Below are positions 1 through 7,916 of a stretch of 27,429 nt of DNA, one piece after another (the first letter of the stretch is position 1; every line of letters starts with the position of its first letter). The stretch lies in IMG/VR virus record IMGVR_UViG_3300046009_003263, positions 1 through 27,429 of that record; one strand, 5' to 3'. Source of the DNA: a virus. The translations under genes were made by a program, and so were the position numbers. The notes below the pieces were generated by a model. The model searched no databases. It was not told the origin of the DNA and saw only the letters and a list, made by a program, of their open reading frames with translations.

Positions 1-600
1 TACGCCAGTGGCGTTGTAATACCGGTGCACACCAAAGTTCCACTTCACGATCACTTCCGTGTAAGAACCGGGGAAACCAGCGATTGCTGTCTCAGGTACA
101 ACGTCGATAATACGAACAGGCAGGGTCGTCGTGGTGTTAGTAGCATCATTGATGGCTACACCAGAGTTACCAGTGGTCGTAGAACCGGAGTTCTGAACCA
201 AAGCAGCGTTACGATTGACATCAGTACGGTTTAGGTAACTGATAGTTGTTGTACCAGTGTCACACACTGCGGCTTTAAACAAAGCATCCGGGTCGTCTTG
301 CACGTATGCAGACAGTGTGGAGTTTGTTAAACCGCCGGGGTAAGACTGACGGAAGGTCAGACCATATGTGGGGTCCACATAGGTGCAACCAAGGAAAACA
401 CCAACTACAGAGCCAGAGTCTGTGGTGGTCAACTTTGTCACATTACCATCGCTGTTCAAGTTAACAACGTCGCCAAAGAAAATAGCGGTTGCTTCAGCAG
501 AACCAATGGGAATTTGACGAGTAGCACCAGCAAACACCTGACCGCCGATCAAATTGATCGGGATAAGCCCGTAAGGGCCTGATACGGTGGGATATGCCAT
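1..600 (-). CDS. Phage structural protein, head-associated (3' end cut by window edge)
   Basis: The minus strand opens at the ATG at 598-600 and stays open for 200 codons to the window edge, so the C-terminus is missing. The protein starts MAYPTVSGPYGLIPINLIGG and is rich in Gly, Thr, Val and Asn with few charged residues, as in a beta-rich virion protein. The pattern 'GDVVNLNSDG...VGVFLGCTYVDP...YVQDDPDALFKA' resembles a family of roughly 200-aa head or decoration-like proteins common in uncultured aquatic phages; this is from memory, not a search. It is the distal gene of the leftward late operon, just after the scaffold and a conserved head gene, where the capsid or a capsid-stabilising protein is expected. 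It could be the major capsid protein itself, but the sequence does not resemble HK97-type capsids I know. Confidence 0.75.
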   Translation of the reverse strand, partial: MAYPTVSGPYGLIPINLIGGQVFAGATRQIPIGSAEATAIFFGDVVNLNSDGNVTKLTTTDSGSVVGVFLGCTYVDPTYGLTFRQSYPGGLTNSTLSAYVQDDPDALFKAAVCDTGTTTISYLNRTDVNRNAALVQNSGSTTTGNSGVAINDATNTTTTLPVRIIDVVPETAIAGFPGSYTEVIVKWNFGVHRYYNATGV

Positions 601-621
601 TTTTAAGCCTCGTTAAAAAGT

Positions 622-1071
622 TTATTTACCTTTGCCAAACGAAGTCGTAGACCTTTTTTCTCTAAAGAGTGGCATACGGCTATCGTTCTCTCTCATGAAC
701 GTGTTGTCTACAGCCTCCATGTTGTCTTTTGTAGCCTTGGCGTAATAAGCCTTACGCTGTTCCATAAACTCAACAGGGATTTTGCAAAGTAACAGTCCGG
801 CGACCTCAATATTGTCCTTAAAGCGACTATTGGGGTCAGTTAACATACTGAACTTAGGCTGCTCTTCGATCCGAACAGGCTCCCAACCCTCACGCATCTT
901 AGAAGATGTGTTCTTGGCGTCAGCCTGCCCTTGTGAGGCAACTCGAATCCAACGGTATGCATAACCCGGCTGTTTATCCGGTTCCGGCAATGCGGAAGCA
1001 GGCATCCAAGCCTTGGGGCGCTCTACGGCGGATCGGTTTTCAAGTTCGCGTGCAAGTCGGTTTTCAGCCAT
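622..1071 (-). CDS. Conserved phage head-region protein, 149 aa
   Basis: This 149-aa protein begins MAENRLARELENRSAVERP and contains 'GYAYRWIRV', 'REGWEPV' and a C-terminal 'NDSRMPLFREKRSTTSFGKGK'. The same pattern recurs, as I recall it, in a protein between scaffold and capsid genes of many podovirus-like and aquatic phages. Its function is not established. No signal peptide or membrane segment is visible and it is basic at the C-terminus. Its start overlaps the 3' end of the upstream scaffold gene by 8 nt, which suggests translational coupling and production in fixed proportion with head proteins. A role in head assembly is inferred from position only. Confidence 0.8.
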   Translation of the reverse strand: MAENRLARELENRSAVERPKAWMPASALPEPDKQPGYAYRWIRVASQGQADAKNTSSKMREGWEPVRIEEQPKFSMLTDPNSRFKDNIEVAGLLLCKIPVEFMEQRKAYYAKATKDNMEAVDNTFMRENDSRMPLFREKRSTTSFGKGK

Positions 1072-2065
1072 TTTGATTCTCCAGTTTCATAAATTCCCGG
1101 GCGTACTGCTCCGGAGTTAAATTTAGTCGCTTCGCAATGTTTAATTGCGACTGCTTAAGCACAATCTTTTTGGAGGACGTGCTTCTAGAAGCGGGAGCAA
1201 CCACAGTGGCGGGTTTTTCAGTGCGCTGAACGGGCTTGCCGCCCCCGTCAGACGTTTTTGTTTCAGTTCCGAATTCCTCCGGAAATTTAGTGCGCATTGT
1301 TTTATCAATGCGTTGGTAGTACTCATCGGTTGTCGCATACGCTTGACCGTGCGTACTGGTTAATTCCTCATGCAAGCCAAGAGCCATCGCGGTCATGACA
1401 CGATTAGGCCCAAACCAAGGGTTGCGTTCTTTCCATGTTGCAGCCTTGGCATCGGGTTTTGGAACTTGACGTTGCTGTTCATAATCGCTATTTACAGGAG
1501 TTTCTGGTTCTTGTAAAGGGGGTGGTCTATACCCTCTAATTTGCTGTAGGCGGTAGTTGACCTCAGCCATCTTGGCCTGCGCATCCACCATCCTGTCAGA
1601 ATCACCAGACTCATGGGCTTCTTTATAAAGCCGTTTAGCCATCTCCATTTCCAGTTCCGCCGCTCCTTTGGCGGTATTAATGAAGGTTTTTTCTCCCTCA
1701 TTAATGCGAGATTTGAGGCGTCGATTCTCCTCAATCATCTTCTGGGCAAGAGAAATAGCCTCTTGTTGCTCCCGTAGAGCACGTTCTTTTTCCCGCCGCT
1801 CATCATGCCAAACCTTCTTCATTTGATGAAGGCGGGTCTTAACTTTGTCAGAGTATTCCTCTAATTCATCGGCTTCTAACTCGTCTACCAAATACTTTGG
1901 CATCGGGTCTCGACCTCGATCATCCTCCGGGGTATCGTCCTCAACTTCTATGTCAACCTCGGGTTTACCCTTAGATTCTTTAGTTTCTTGTTGCGGCGCA
2001 GCAACTTCTTTATCTTCGCCCTCAACTTCAAACTCGAATTCGTCTTTCTTTTGTTCTTCAGCCAT
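1064..2065 (-). CDS. Probable head scaffolding protein
   Basis: The 333-aa product has a very acidic N-terminus (about the first 50 residues are rich in Glu and Asp), a charged helical middle from about residue 65 to 180 likely to form coiled coil ('RREKERALREQQEAISLAQKMIEENRRLKSR'), and a basic C-terminal end. This acidic-coil-basic layout is typical of internal scaffolds of P22-like and T7-like phages, which line the inside of the procapsid and bind the coat protein through a basic C-terminal helix. The C-terminal segment 'KKIVLKQSQLNIAKRLNLTPEQYAREF' recurs in such proteins. It lies between the co-chaperonin and other head genes, as expected. No catalytic residues are visible. Confidence 0.75.
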   Translation of the reverse strand: MAEEQKKDEFEFEVEGEDKEVAAPQQETKESKGKPEVDIEVEDDTPEDDRGRDPMPKYLVDELEADELEEYSDKVKTRLHQMKKVWHDERREKERALREQQEAISLAQKMIEENRRLKSRINEGEKTFINTAKGAAELEMEMAKRLYKEAHESGDSDRMVDAQAKMAEVNYRLQQIRGYRPPPLQEPETPVNSDYEQQRQVPKPDAKAATWKERNPWFGPNRVMTAMALGLHEELTSTHGQAYATTDEYYQRIDKTMRTKFPEEFGTETKTSDGGGKPVQRTEKPATVVAPASRSTSSKKIVLKQSQLNIAKRLNLTPEQYAREFMKLENQNG

Positions 2066-2074
2066 TACTTACTC

Positions 2075-2476
2075 CTATTTGCGAGAAATCCCACGGGGGT
2101 CTTCAACTACACCCTCCACAGAATCGTCGTTGATGATCCGAAACTCACGTCCATGAATCTTGAGTCGCGTACCTGCGTGTGGGCGCACGAGAATAAAGTC
2201 CCCTTCTTTGCACCACGCTCCTGATGGGAAACGTGCTGTGTCTTTGTAGCAATCCGGCCCCATCTTCACGACAAAAAGAACCGTTGTGAGTAGTTCTTCA
2301 TGCTGAAGTGTCAGGTCTGATTTAATAATCCCACTTTCGTAGGTCTCGTCAATCTCCGGTATTGCACACAAAATGCGGTATCCCGAGGGATCCGGTAACT
2401 GCTTGGCTTTGCGTTCGTCTGTGTCTGGCAGAGTACTAACTTCACCGTCTTCCGTTGCGATGGCAAGTTCAGTCAT
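2075..2476 (-). CDS. GroES-like co-chaperonin (Cpn10 family)
   Basis: The start is taken at the ATG at 2474-2476 (MTELAIATEDG), giving 133 aa; a longer frame to 2506 lacks support and would overlap the upstream gene further. The core 'LPDPSGYRILCAIPEIDETYESGIIKSDLTLQHEELLTT' followed by 'GPDCYK', 'CKEGDFILVRPHAGTRLKIHGREFRIINDDSVEGVVEDP' matches the Cpn10 fold: first beta strand, mobile loop (ESGIIK) and closing strands. Phage GroES analogues such as T4 gp31 replace host GroES on host GroEL to fold capsid protein. No GroEL is present here, so use of host GroEL is inferred. The gene sits beside the scaffold gene and overlaps its upstream neighbour by 8 nt. Confidence 0.87.
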   Translation of the reverse strand: MTELAIATEDGEVSTLPDTDERKAKQLPDPSGYRILCAIPEIDETYESGIIKSDLTLQHEELLTTVLFVVKMGPDCYKDTARFPSGAWCKEGDFILVRPHAGTRLKIHGREFRIINDDSVEGVVEDPRGISRK

Positions 2477-2663
2477 CGTTTTGTTCCATCCTTTCCGATG
2501 TTTCAATGAGAATATTATTTGCGATCAGTAAACCACGATAGATACCGCAAGCATATTGGTATGACCCAAAATCCTTGGCGTTGCCTAAAACGGTGTCCTG
2601 CTCGATTACTTTCATTTCCTCTTGTATCTTGTTTGAGAGATACTTGAGTAAGTCACTGCTCAT
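2469..2663 (-). CDS. Small conserved phage protein, 64 aa
   Basis: The 64-aa product MSSDLLKYLSNKIQEEMKVI... is mostly helical, acidic, without signal peptide or membrane segment. Similar short proteins with 'YACGIYRGLL'-like helices lie after the portal gene in many podovirus-like phages, but I know no function. Its ATG overlaps the portal gene's stop by 4 nt and its stop overlaps the co-chaperonin start by 8 nt, so it is translationally embedded between the two. This context and its coding sense make it a real gene. Confidence 0.75.
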   Translation of the reverse strand: MSSDLLKYLSNKIQEEMKVIEQDTVLGNAKDFGSYQYACGIYRGLLIANNILIETSERMEQNDD

Positions 2664-5161
2664 TTACGCTCCTTGTTTGAAGGTTGAGGTCTACTACGAA
2701 GCCGGAGAAGTTCTTTGTCCCTCTCTAGCCTATTCTTTTCATCCTCTGCCACGGCTTTGATTATGGCGTCAGACTTTTGAATCTTTAATTTCTCATCTTC
2801 AGCAGTGGCTTTGACTATTGCATTAGCCGTAGCAATCTTTTCTTGAGACTGAATTCTTCGGCGTTCAATGTCTTGTTGCTGCATTTTAAGTTGCGCATCG
2901 GTTTGATCCTTCATAGTCTTACGCTGCACGTCTTGCGCTTTGATTTGCAATTCTTGCATTTGCATCTGAATAATCGGATCTTGTGCTTGTTGCTGTGCCT
3001 GCTGTTGTGCAGCGGCGGCTTGGTTCTGCTGTAGTAGTTGCGTAGAAGCCTGAGCCACGAGTCGTGAAAGTGCTGCTTCCATTTCCTCTGACAATGCCTC
3101 ATCGTCGTCTTGCGTGTATGCAGGTATGGGTGCCCCAACCTGTTGTTCAATCATATTGCGGTATTGATAACCGAAGTGCTCTGCAATGTGTGATTGCAGT
3201 GAAGCCATGATCTGTTGAGCCATTGGGTTTTGACCAATAACTTGCGCAGTCATGGGGTCTTGCATAAACGACTGGTGAGCCGTTATGTGTGCTTGATGAT
3301 CCTGATATGCAAATGCCTTAATGGGTTTGCCAGTAACTGCGTCCATATTTTCGGATATGGGATCGCGTGGCTTCATATCATCTTTCATCGGTACAAGTTT
3401 CTGGACGTTTTTGACGCCTAGAACCTCAAGCATCTGGCGATGCAGATATGGCAGGTCGTACAACTGGGGTGCGCCTTGCGCCAACTGCATCACCGCTTGA
3501 TACTGAACAACCTTCTGCGACATGGTTGCCGCATTAGGATCGCTAACTGGGATTACCTCAACATCATCGTAATCAGACTGCTTTGCACGACGGTTGCCTT
3601 CTACCGGCTCGTATTCGTAGTCTTCGGGGGTGTAGTCCCTAATAATGTCGCGTAGTAACCGGAACTCCTGCTTCATCGCATAGTGGATGCGTGCCTGAAC
3701 GGCAGACATCACTTTTAATGTACGCTCAAGAATTGCCAGCGTAGTCCCTACGGGGGACTGAGCACTCATGTCGGATACCTTCAGATCCGCTGCACTAGCG
3801 AACCTACGACCTTCTTCAACTATGGTGCCCAGTAGACTGTATAACACCTGCGACGGCTCCTTATATGGGAGCGTCATGATGTTGTCTTTGATCGTACCGC
3901 TTGGAACGTCTACATCTCTAAACTCCGCCGGAGAAATCGGCGTATCGTCGCCCTTAACTCTAAGACCTTTGGTCTTGAATCCACCGGGCAAATTACTAAG
4001 AGTGCCAGCGTCAACCAATTGGCGAATAAGGCTAGTGCCAGACTTAGCAAAAGCACCAATAAGATGAATGAGACCAAAACAGTAGAAGCCAAAGCCCGGA
4101 ATGTATCCGTAATGAACGAAGTGATTGCGTTTCTGTTTAGTCTCATCTTCTGGGTGCCAGTTGCGTCGTATTGCTAAGATTGTTTGAGTTTGCTTCTCAA
4201 TAGTGACGACGTAAGGTATTGCAATGCCTGTCGGCTCGCCGTCTTCATCGGTATCCTCATAGCCTTCAAGGTCCAAGTCAACGTGCATCTCCAATATCTT
4301 GTAGCGGTCATCCGTTGAGGCACGGAACCCCATCTTCTCAGCGATCTTCTTCTCAACCTCATCGAACGTATCCTGTGGGTCTGGTAACTCCACGTCACGG
4401 TAGAACCCAGCCACCATAAGTTTGCGCAACTCATTTGGCGTCTTACGCATTACATGAGTTACACGTGATGACGATTGCAAGTCAGATGCGCCATAGGGGA
4501 CAACAACATCCTCGGCGGGGACAAATACAGAGACCTGTCGGTTAAGCGACGGATCAAAATATACTTTCTTAAACGCATTACCCGAGAGACCCAAGCCCCA
4601 CAACATGCGCTCATGCTCAGGGCGATACTCCGTCATCACGTCAGTCAACTGATAGTTCATATCATCTTGGACGCGGACAGCGGCTTCTTTTTTCTGCGGG
4701 GTTTCTTTACCAATAATCTGTGTGCGTACCGGACCCTTGGCTGGGAACGTCTCCATCATGGTCTCGGCTTGGAACTTCACCAACGCTTCACTTAGCATCG
4801 GGTGGTACACGCCACACGCTCCGGGCCACGGCTCGGTGCGGTCTTCAATCTTTAGACCTAGAAGTTCTAGTCCGTCTACATAAGTCTGCATCCAGTCCTT
4901 GCGGCTGGAGAGATCGTCATCAAAGTCGCCTAGTAAGTCTCCGGCTATCTCTGTTAGTTGCCCATCGTCTATGTCATCGGCAAGGTTGGCGTTGAAGTCA
5001 TCATCTGACTCTTCGCTCGGCTCAATCTCAATTTCCATGTCACCCATACCAATGGTGACTTTCTCAGGATCCTCGATCTCTATCTCAATAGCGGGTTCCT
5101 GATTTAATAATTCTGGGTCCATCCCCATCGGCGCTTGCGCCAACGATTTGTCAATTGCCAT
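2660..5161 (-). CDS. Portal protein, P22-type
   Basis: The 833-aa product is the dodecameric ring at one head vertex through which DNA enters and leaves. After an acidic N-terminal extension (about residues 1-75), the segment 'RKDWMQTYVDGLELLGLKIEDRTEPWPGACGVYHPMLSEALVKFQAETMMETFP' and 'RMLWGLGLSGNAFKKVYFDP' match the P22-like portal core. From about residue 690 there is a Gln-rich then Lys/Glu-rich helical tail, likely a long coiled coil, comparable to the helical barrel of P22 portals (725 aa in P22). The size and barrel argue for a podovirus-like particle. It follows terL directly and overlaps the next gene by 4 nt. Confidence 0.9.
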   Translation of the reverse strand: MAIDKSLAQAPMGMDPELLNQEPAIEIEIEDPEKVTIGMGDMEIEIEPSEESDDDFNANLADDIDDGQLTEIAGDLLGDFDDDLSSRKDWMQTYVDGLELLGLKIEDRTEPWPGACGVYHPMLSEALVKFQAETMMETFPAKGPVRTQIIGKETPQKKEAAVRVQDDMNYQLTDVMTEYRPEHERMLWGLGLSGNAFKKVYFDPSLNRQVSVFVPAEDVVVPYGASDLQSSSRVTHVMRKTPNELRKLMVAGFYRDVELPDPQDTFDEVEKKIAEKMGFRASTDDRYKILEMHVDLDLEGYEDTDEDGEPTGIAIPYVVTIEKQTQTILAIRRNWHPEDETKQKRNHFVHYGYIPGFGFYCFGLIHLIGAFAKSGTSLIRQLVDAGTLSNLPGGFKTKGLRVKGDDTPISPAEFRDVDVPSGTIKDNIMTLPYKEPSQVLYSLLGTIVEEGRRFASAADLKVSDMSAQSPVGTTLAILERTLKVMSAVQARIHYAMKQEFRLLRDIIRDYTPEDYEYEPVEGNRRAKQSDYDDVEVIPVSDPNAATMSQKVVQYQAVMQLAQGAPQLYDLPYLHRQMLEVLGVKNVQKLVPMKDDMKPRDPISENMDAVTGKPIKAFAYQDHQAHITAHQSFMQDPMTAQVIGQNPMAQQIMASLQSHIAEHFGYQYRNMIEQQVGAPIPAYTQDDDEALSEEMEAALSRLVAQASTQLLQQNQAAAAQQQAQQQAQDPIIQMQMQELQIKAQDVQRKTMKDQTDAQLKMQQQDIERRRIQSQEKIATANAIVKATAEDEKLKIQKSDAIIKAVAEDEKNRLERDKELLRLRSRPQPSNKERK

Positions 5162-5170
5162 AGTCTGTCC

Positions 5171-6694
5171 TTAGTAATATCCCTCTACCTTGCGCCTGAA
5201 GTACTTCTGCTCATCTGGCTCATCCAGCGCAGTCCGTATATATCCGCCCTTGCGGAACCTCATCAACGCAAGGGATACCGAGTCAACATAGTCATCATGC
5301 TCGCCCGCCGGGAAAGATGCAACCTCATCTATGACCTCCTCAGCCCACTGAGTGTTCGGTGCCCAGACTCTACCACTTGCGAACAGGTCTGACACAGCAT
5401 TTAACCGGCTGATCTTGTCGTTACCTTTACTGGGCGTGAACTCTTGCACGGGTATGCCCATTGCCCGCATCTCATATATTAGAGGGGCACCGGAAGCCTT
5501 CTTCTCGATAATTATTGAGTCCGGGTCCCACTCCTTAAACTGCTCCACGGCCTCCTTTTTGAGCCTTGGGAACTCCATGCGCTCCCTAAATGCATTGAGC
5601 AAGATGATGTTTGACTGGGCTATCCCATTGTCGTCCGGGTGATAAAACACCCCCCACGTCGTCACGGCTGAGTAGTCGGCTCGATTGCTTTTCTCGAACG
5701 CCGTATCCCACGCTTGGAGGATAAAGTCGCAGTTCGGGGGGTCTTCTTCCTCCCAAGTCTGCCACCACTCCCTTTTTACAATAGCGGACGCCTCGGAAAC
5801 TGGGTTTTGCTGGTACTGGGCCTGCCACTTACTATTAGGAAGTTCTTCTTTTAGTGCGGCAAGTTCCTTTAGGGACCAAAACTCAGGCCAAAGTGGGTTC
5901 CCAGACGGTAAAAGAGCCGGAAATTCGATGACTTCCCACTCATCCCCACCCCTTTGGGCGGCACTCTTGAGCACTTGCCCCGTTAAATCTCTCTTACTCC
6001 ACCGCGTCATAACCACTACGATGGATCCACCCGGCTGGAGACGCTGCCGTGGGCCTGATGTGTACCACTCGTAGGTTTTATCGTAAATATCTGGGTTTAT
6101 TTCCGCCAAGGCGGCTTCTTGTTCCGAGTGAGGGTCGTCAATAATGAGCAAATCCGCGCCTTTACCGGTAACAGCACCCCCAACACCGATAGCAAAATAG
6201 TCTCCGCCAGCGTTAGTCGCCCACCTGCCAGCAGCCTTAGAGTCCGCCTGTAACTCAACTCCTTGAAATACGCTTCTATAGGTCTCTTGATCAACTAAGT
6301 TCCTCACTTTTCGCCCGAAACCCACCGCCAACTCGGCAGTGTGGCTGGTCTGAATGACTTTTTTATGCGGGTAATTACCTAGAAACCACGCCGGAAGTAG
6401 ATAGGAGGCGAATTCTGACTTGGTGTGCCGTGGCGGCATATTAATAATGAGCCTCTTTAGTTCTCCGCAAGCCACCCGCTCGAACGCCCGGGCCATTCTG
6501 GCATGGTGCCTGCCTGCTATGAATGTGGGCCACACCTTTCTAACGAACTCCATAAAGTTCTTGCGGGCCTTTTCCTGCTCCTGCATACGCTCGTAAGCCT
6601 CTAACTGCTGATAGACCTTGCGCTTTTCTCCGTCTGGGAGTTGCGGCAAAATTTGCAAAAGAGATTTGAGTTCAGACAGGGTTGGGGCTTGCAT
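5171..6694 (-). CDS. terL: Terminase large subunit (ATPase and nuclease)
   Basis: The 507-aa protein is the DNA-packaging motor. The ATPase has a deviant Walker A 'MPPRHTKS' at residues 86-93 and Walker B 'LLIIDD' ending at D186-D187. The C-terminal RNase H-like nuclease shows 'QAWDTAF' (D330) and 'HDDYVDSVSLAL' near residue 475, supplying the acidic metal ligands. This matches the terminase family with the psiM2-ORF9-type C-terminus. The start ATG is preceded by a good Shine-Dalgarno (GAGGACGAGG on the minus strand). The gene overlaps the upstream terS gene by 23 nt, and the portal follows after 9 nt, the standard packaging order. Confidence 0.93.
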   Translation of the reverse strand: MQAPTLSELKSLLQILPQLPDGEKRKVYQQLEAYERMQEQEKARKNFMEFVRKVWPTFIAGRHHARMARAFERVACGELKRLIINMPPRHTKSEFASYLLPAWFLGNYPHKKVIQTSHTAELAVGFGRKVRNLVDQETYRSVFQGVELQADSKAAGRWATNAGGDYFAIGVGGAVTGKGADLLIIDDPHSEQEAALAEINPDIYDKTYEWYTSGPRQRLQPGGSIVVVMTRWSKRDLTGQVLKSAAQRGGDEWEVIEFPALLPSGNPLWPEFWSLKELAALKEELPNSKWQAQYQQNPVSEASAIVKREWWQTWEEEDPPNCDFILQAWDTAFEKSNRADYSAVTTWGVFYHPDDNGIAQSNIILLNAFRERMEFPRLKKEAVEQFKEWDPDSIIIEKKASGAPLIYEMRAMGIPVQEFTPSKGNDKISRLNAVSDLFASGRVWAPNTQWAEEVIDEVASFPAGEHDDYVDSVSLALMRFRKGGYIRTALDEPDEQKYFRRKVEGYY

Positions 6695-7292
6695 CCTCGT
6701 CCTCTTCCTTGGGCGCTTCTATTTCTTTCACACCCAGTTCGGCTTCTAGGTCATCCACTAGCGGCTCTACGTCTATCGTATTGCTGTGAATTAGGCGGCG
6801 AACCTTGCTACGAATGGCCTCTTCCAGATCCTCGCTAGTCTTGTGGATAACTGTAACCTCGGATTTCTCTGAAAAGAGACCCACATCTTGGATCTTGCCC
6901 AGCAGTTCTAGGGCCTTAAGTTCGTACTTGGTATCCCCACAGTCCGCCAAAAGGATTAGTTTGTTCGTAATTACTGTCCGTAACTGGACTGCATCTGCAA
7001 CCACTTGGTGATCATAGGCTTTAAGCATGCCACCGACCCTAGCCGCCACCTCGGGGCTATTAAGTTCTGCAGGGAGATGCTTTGAATTTGGGTTCTTTCT
7101 GAGATCCTCAAATAGTTTATTTGCCGCCTTTTCGTCCTCAGCGGTCATATCAAAGCCCATCCCTAGTTCCTGAAGAACCATGGCTGTCGTAGAGGAAACC
7201 TCTACCGCTTCGCGCACTGTTTGGGGTGCGTCGTCAGTTTGTGTATCCGGCAACGGTTTGGCGTTATCCGGAACAATTTTAATTGTTGGCAT
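6672..7292 (-). CDS. terS: Probable terminase small subunit
   Basis: The 206-aa product is expected to recognise phage DNA and hand it to TerL. The segment 'KYELKALELLGKIQDVGLFSEKSEVTVIHK' (about residues 135-165) resembles the C-terminal part of small terminases, where the helical domain is followed by 'GLFSEK-EVTV'. Position immediately upstream of and overlapping terL by 23 nt supports this. I chose ATG at 7290-7292 (MPTIKIVPDN); a GTG at 7394 would add 34 residues of atypical sequence encoded by a G/C palindromic tract, so it is less likely. No clear Shine-Dalgarno is seen for either start. The N-terminal DNA-binding domain is not obvious. Confidence 0.7.
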   Translation of the reverse strand: MPTIKIVPDNAKPLPDTQTDDAPQTVREAVEVSSTTAMVLQELGMGFDMTAEDEKAANKLFEDLRKNPNSKHLPAELNSPEVAARVGGMLKAYDHQVVADAVQLRTVITNKLILLADCGDTKYELKALELLGKIQDVGLFSEKSEVTVIHKTSEDLEEAIRSKVRRLIHSNTIDVEPLVDDLEAELGVKEIEAPKEEDEDASPNPV

Positions 7293-7400
7293 GTAAGAAG
7301 CAGTTTGGGGCTTCGATATGCGAAATGTAACACATAAAAAATAAAGGTGTGGGGGACTTGGATAACCCCCATCGTCAAAAAGAGGCGCCCCCACGAAAAA

Positions 7401-7406
7401 ATTATA
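7401..7406 (-). promoter_or_regulatory. Possible late-operon -10 element
   Basis: On the minus strand the hexamer TATAAT lies about 110 nt upstream of the terS start. No matching -35 is seen 16-18 nt away, so this may be an activated late promoter or chance. It is the only plausible leftward promoter I see. Confidence 0.3.
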
Positions 7407-7550
7407 TACCCCCGGGGGGTATGGGACCCATTAGGAAAAGTACGGGGGGTGTTTCTGTATATACAAAAACTAACTTAGCGGCAAAATTTACCTAGGGGGT
7501 GGGGGTAGACGCTGCGCGCAGTGACTAAGGGTCATTCTGTGGACGCGGTA

Positions 7551-7579
7551 TTGACAGTGCAAAACACTGTGTATGTAGT
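7551..7579 (+). promoter_or_regulatory. Candidate sigma70 promoter
   Basis: A perfect -35 TTGACA (7551-7556) is followed after 17 nt by TGTAGT (7574-7579, four of six matches to TATAAT). Transcription would run rightward from about 7586, through the direct repeats at 7641 and 7681, towards the 232-aa gene. Confidence 0.45.
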
Positions 7580-7640
7580 AAGACTGTACGTACGAGTATG
7601 TTTATGGGGGTACCGGAGTAGTAGGGGTAGACGTAGGAGG

Positions 7641-7696
7641 ATTGAGTTGCCGGTAGGGTTACTAAAACTATCGTAGAGATATTGAGTTGACGGTAG
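7641..7696 (+). repeat. Pair of 16-bp direct repeats, 40 bp apart
   Basis: ATTGAGTTGCCGGTAG (7641-7656) recurs as ATTGAGTTGACGGTAG (7681-7696) with one mismatch; starts are exactly 40 bp apart, close to four helical turns. They lie downstream of one promoter and upstream of another, a layout fitting operator half-sites on one face of the helix, though no binding protein is known. Confidence 0.6.
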
Positions 7697-7791
7697 TCGA
7701 TTCGATTTTATTTTTTGGCGTTTGATTCTTGCGCATGGCGTGTCTGCGCTCGGCGTGGTTCTTCGCGCTCGGCGTGGATCCTCACGAAAAA

Positions 7792-7821
7792 ATAACACAT
7801 TGTCGCTGATTGTGGTATTAT
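7792..7821 (+). promoter_or_regulatory. Candidate extended -10 promoter
   Basis: TATTAT (7816-7821) is preceded by TGG, forming an extended -10 (TGnTATTAT), with a weak -35 ATAACA (7792-7797) at 18 nt. Transcription from about 7829 would give an 80-90 nt leader for the 232-aa gene that contains the reverse-oriented copy of the 27-nt repeat. Confidence 0.45.
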
Positions 7822-7865
7822 GTGTACATGGTGATGCGGGGCGATTGATCAGCGCGACCATTGCG

Positions 7866-7892
7866 GACATTCCCGTGTGACGCGGTTTTGTC
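7866..7892 (-). repeat. Dispersed 27-nt inverted repeat, copy 1 (reverse orientation)
   Basis: Read on the minus strand this is GACAAAACCG, loop CGTCACA, CGGGAATGTC, flanked by G and C that extend the pairing. It lies in the leader of the 232-aa gene, ending 24 nt before its chosen start. It shares its loop with the terminator copy at 15933-15959. It is the only copy in reverse orientation. Confidence 0.85.
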
Positions 7893-7916
7893 CGGTTCTT
7901 TATGATTGGATTGATT

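Larger units (their letters stand above)
7293..7916. other. Divergent intergenic control region
   Basis: No convincing gene lies here. The stretch separates the leftward late operon from the rightward genes. It contains an inverted repeat GTGGGGG/CCCCCAC (7349-7355 and 7388-7394), a near-perfect palindrome ATACCCCC/GGGGGTAT around 7408-7422, further G runs at 7444-7449, 7495-7499 and 7501-7505, a tandem copy of GCGCTCGGCGTGG near 7746 and 7767, a 16-bp direct repeat (7641 and 7681), two candidate rightward promoters and one copy of the dispersed 27-nt repeat. Proximity to terS makes a packaging site possible. Confidence 0.6.
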
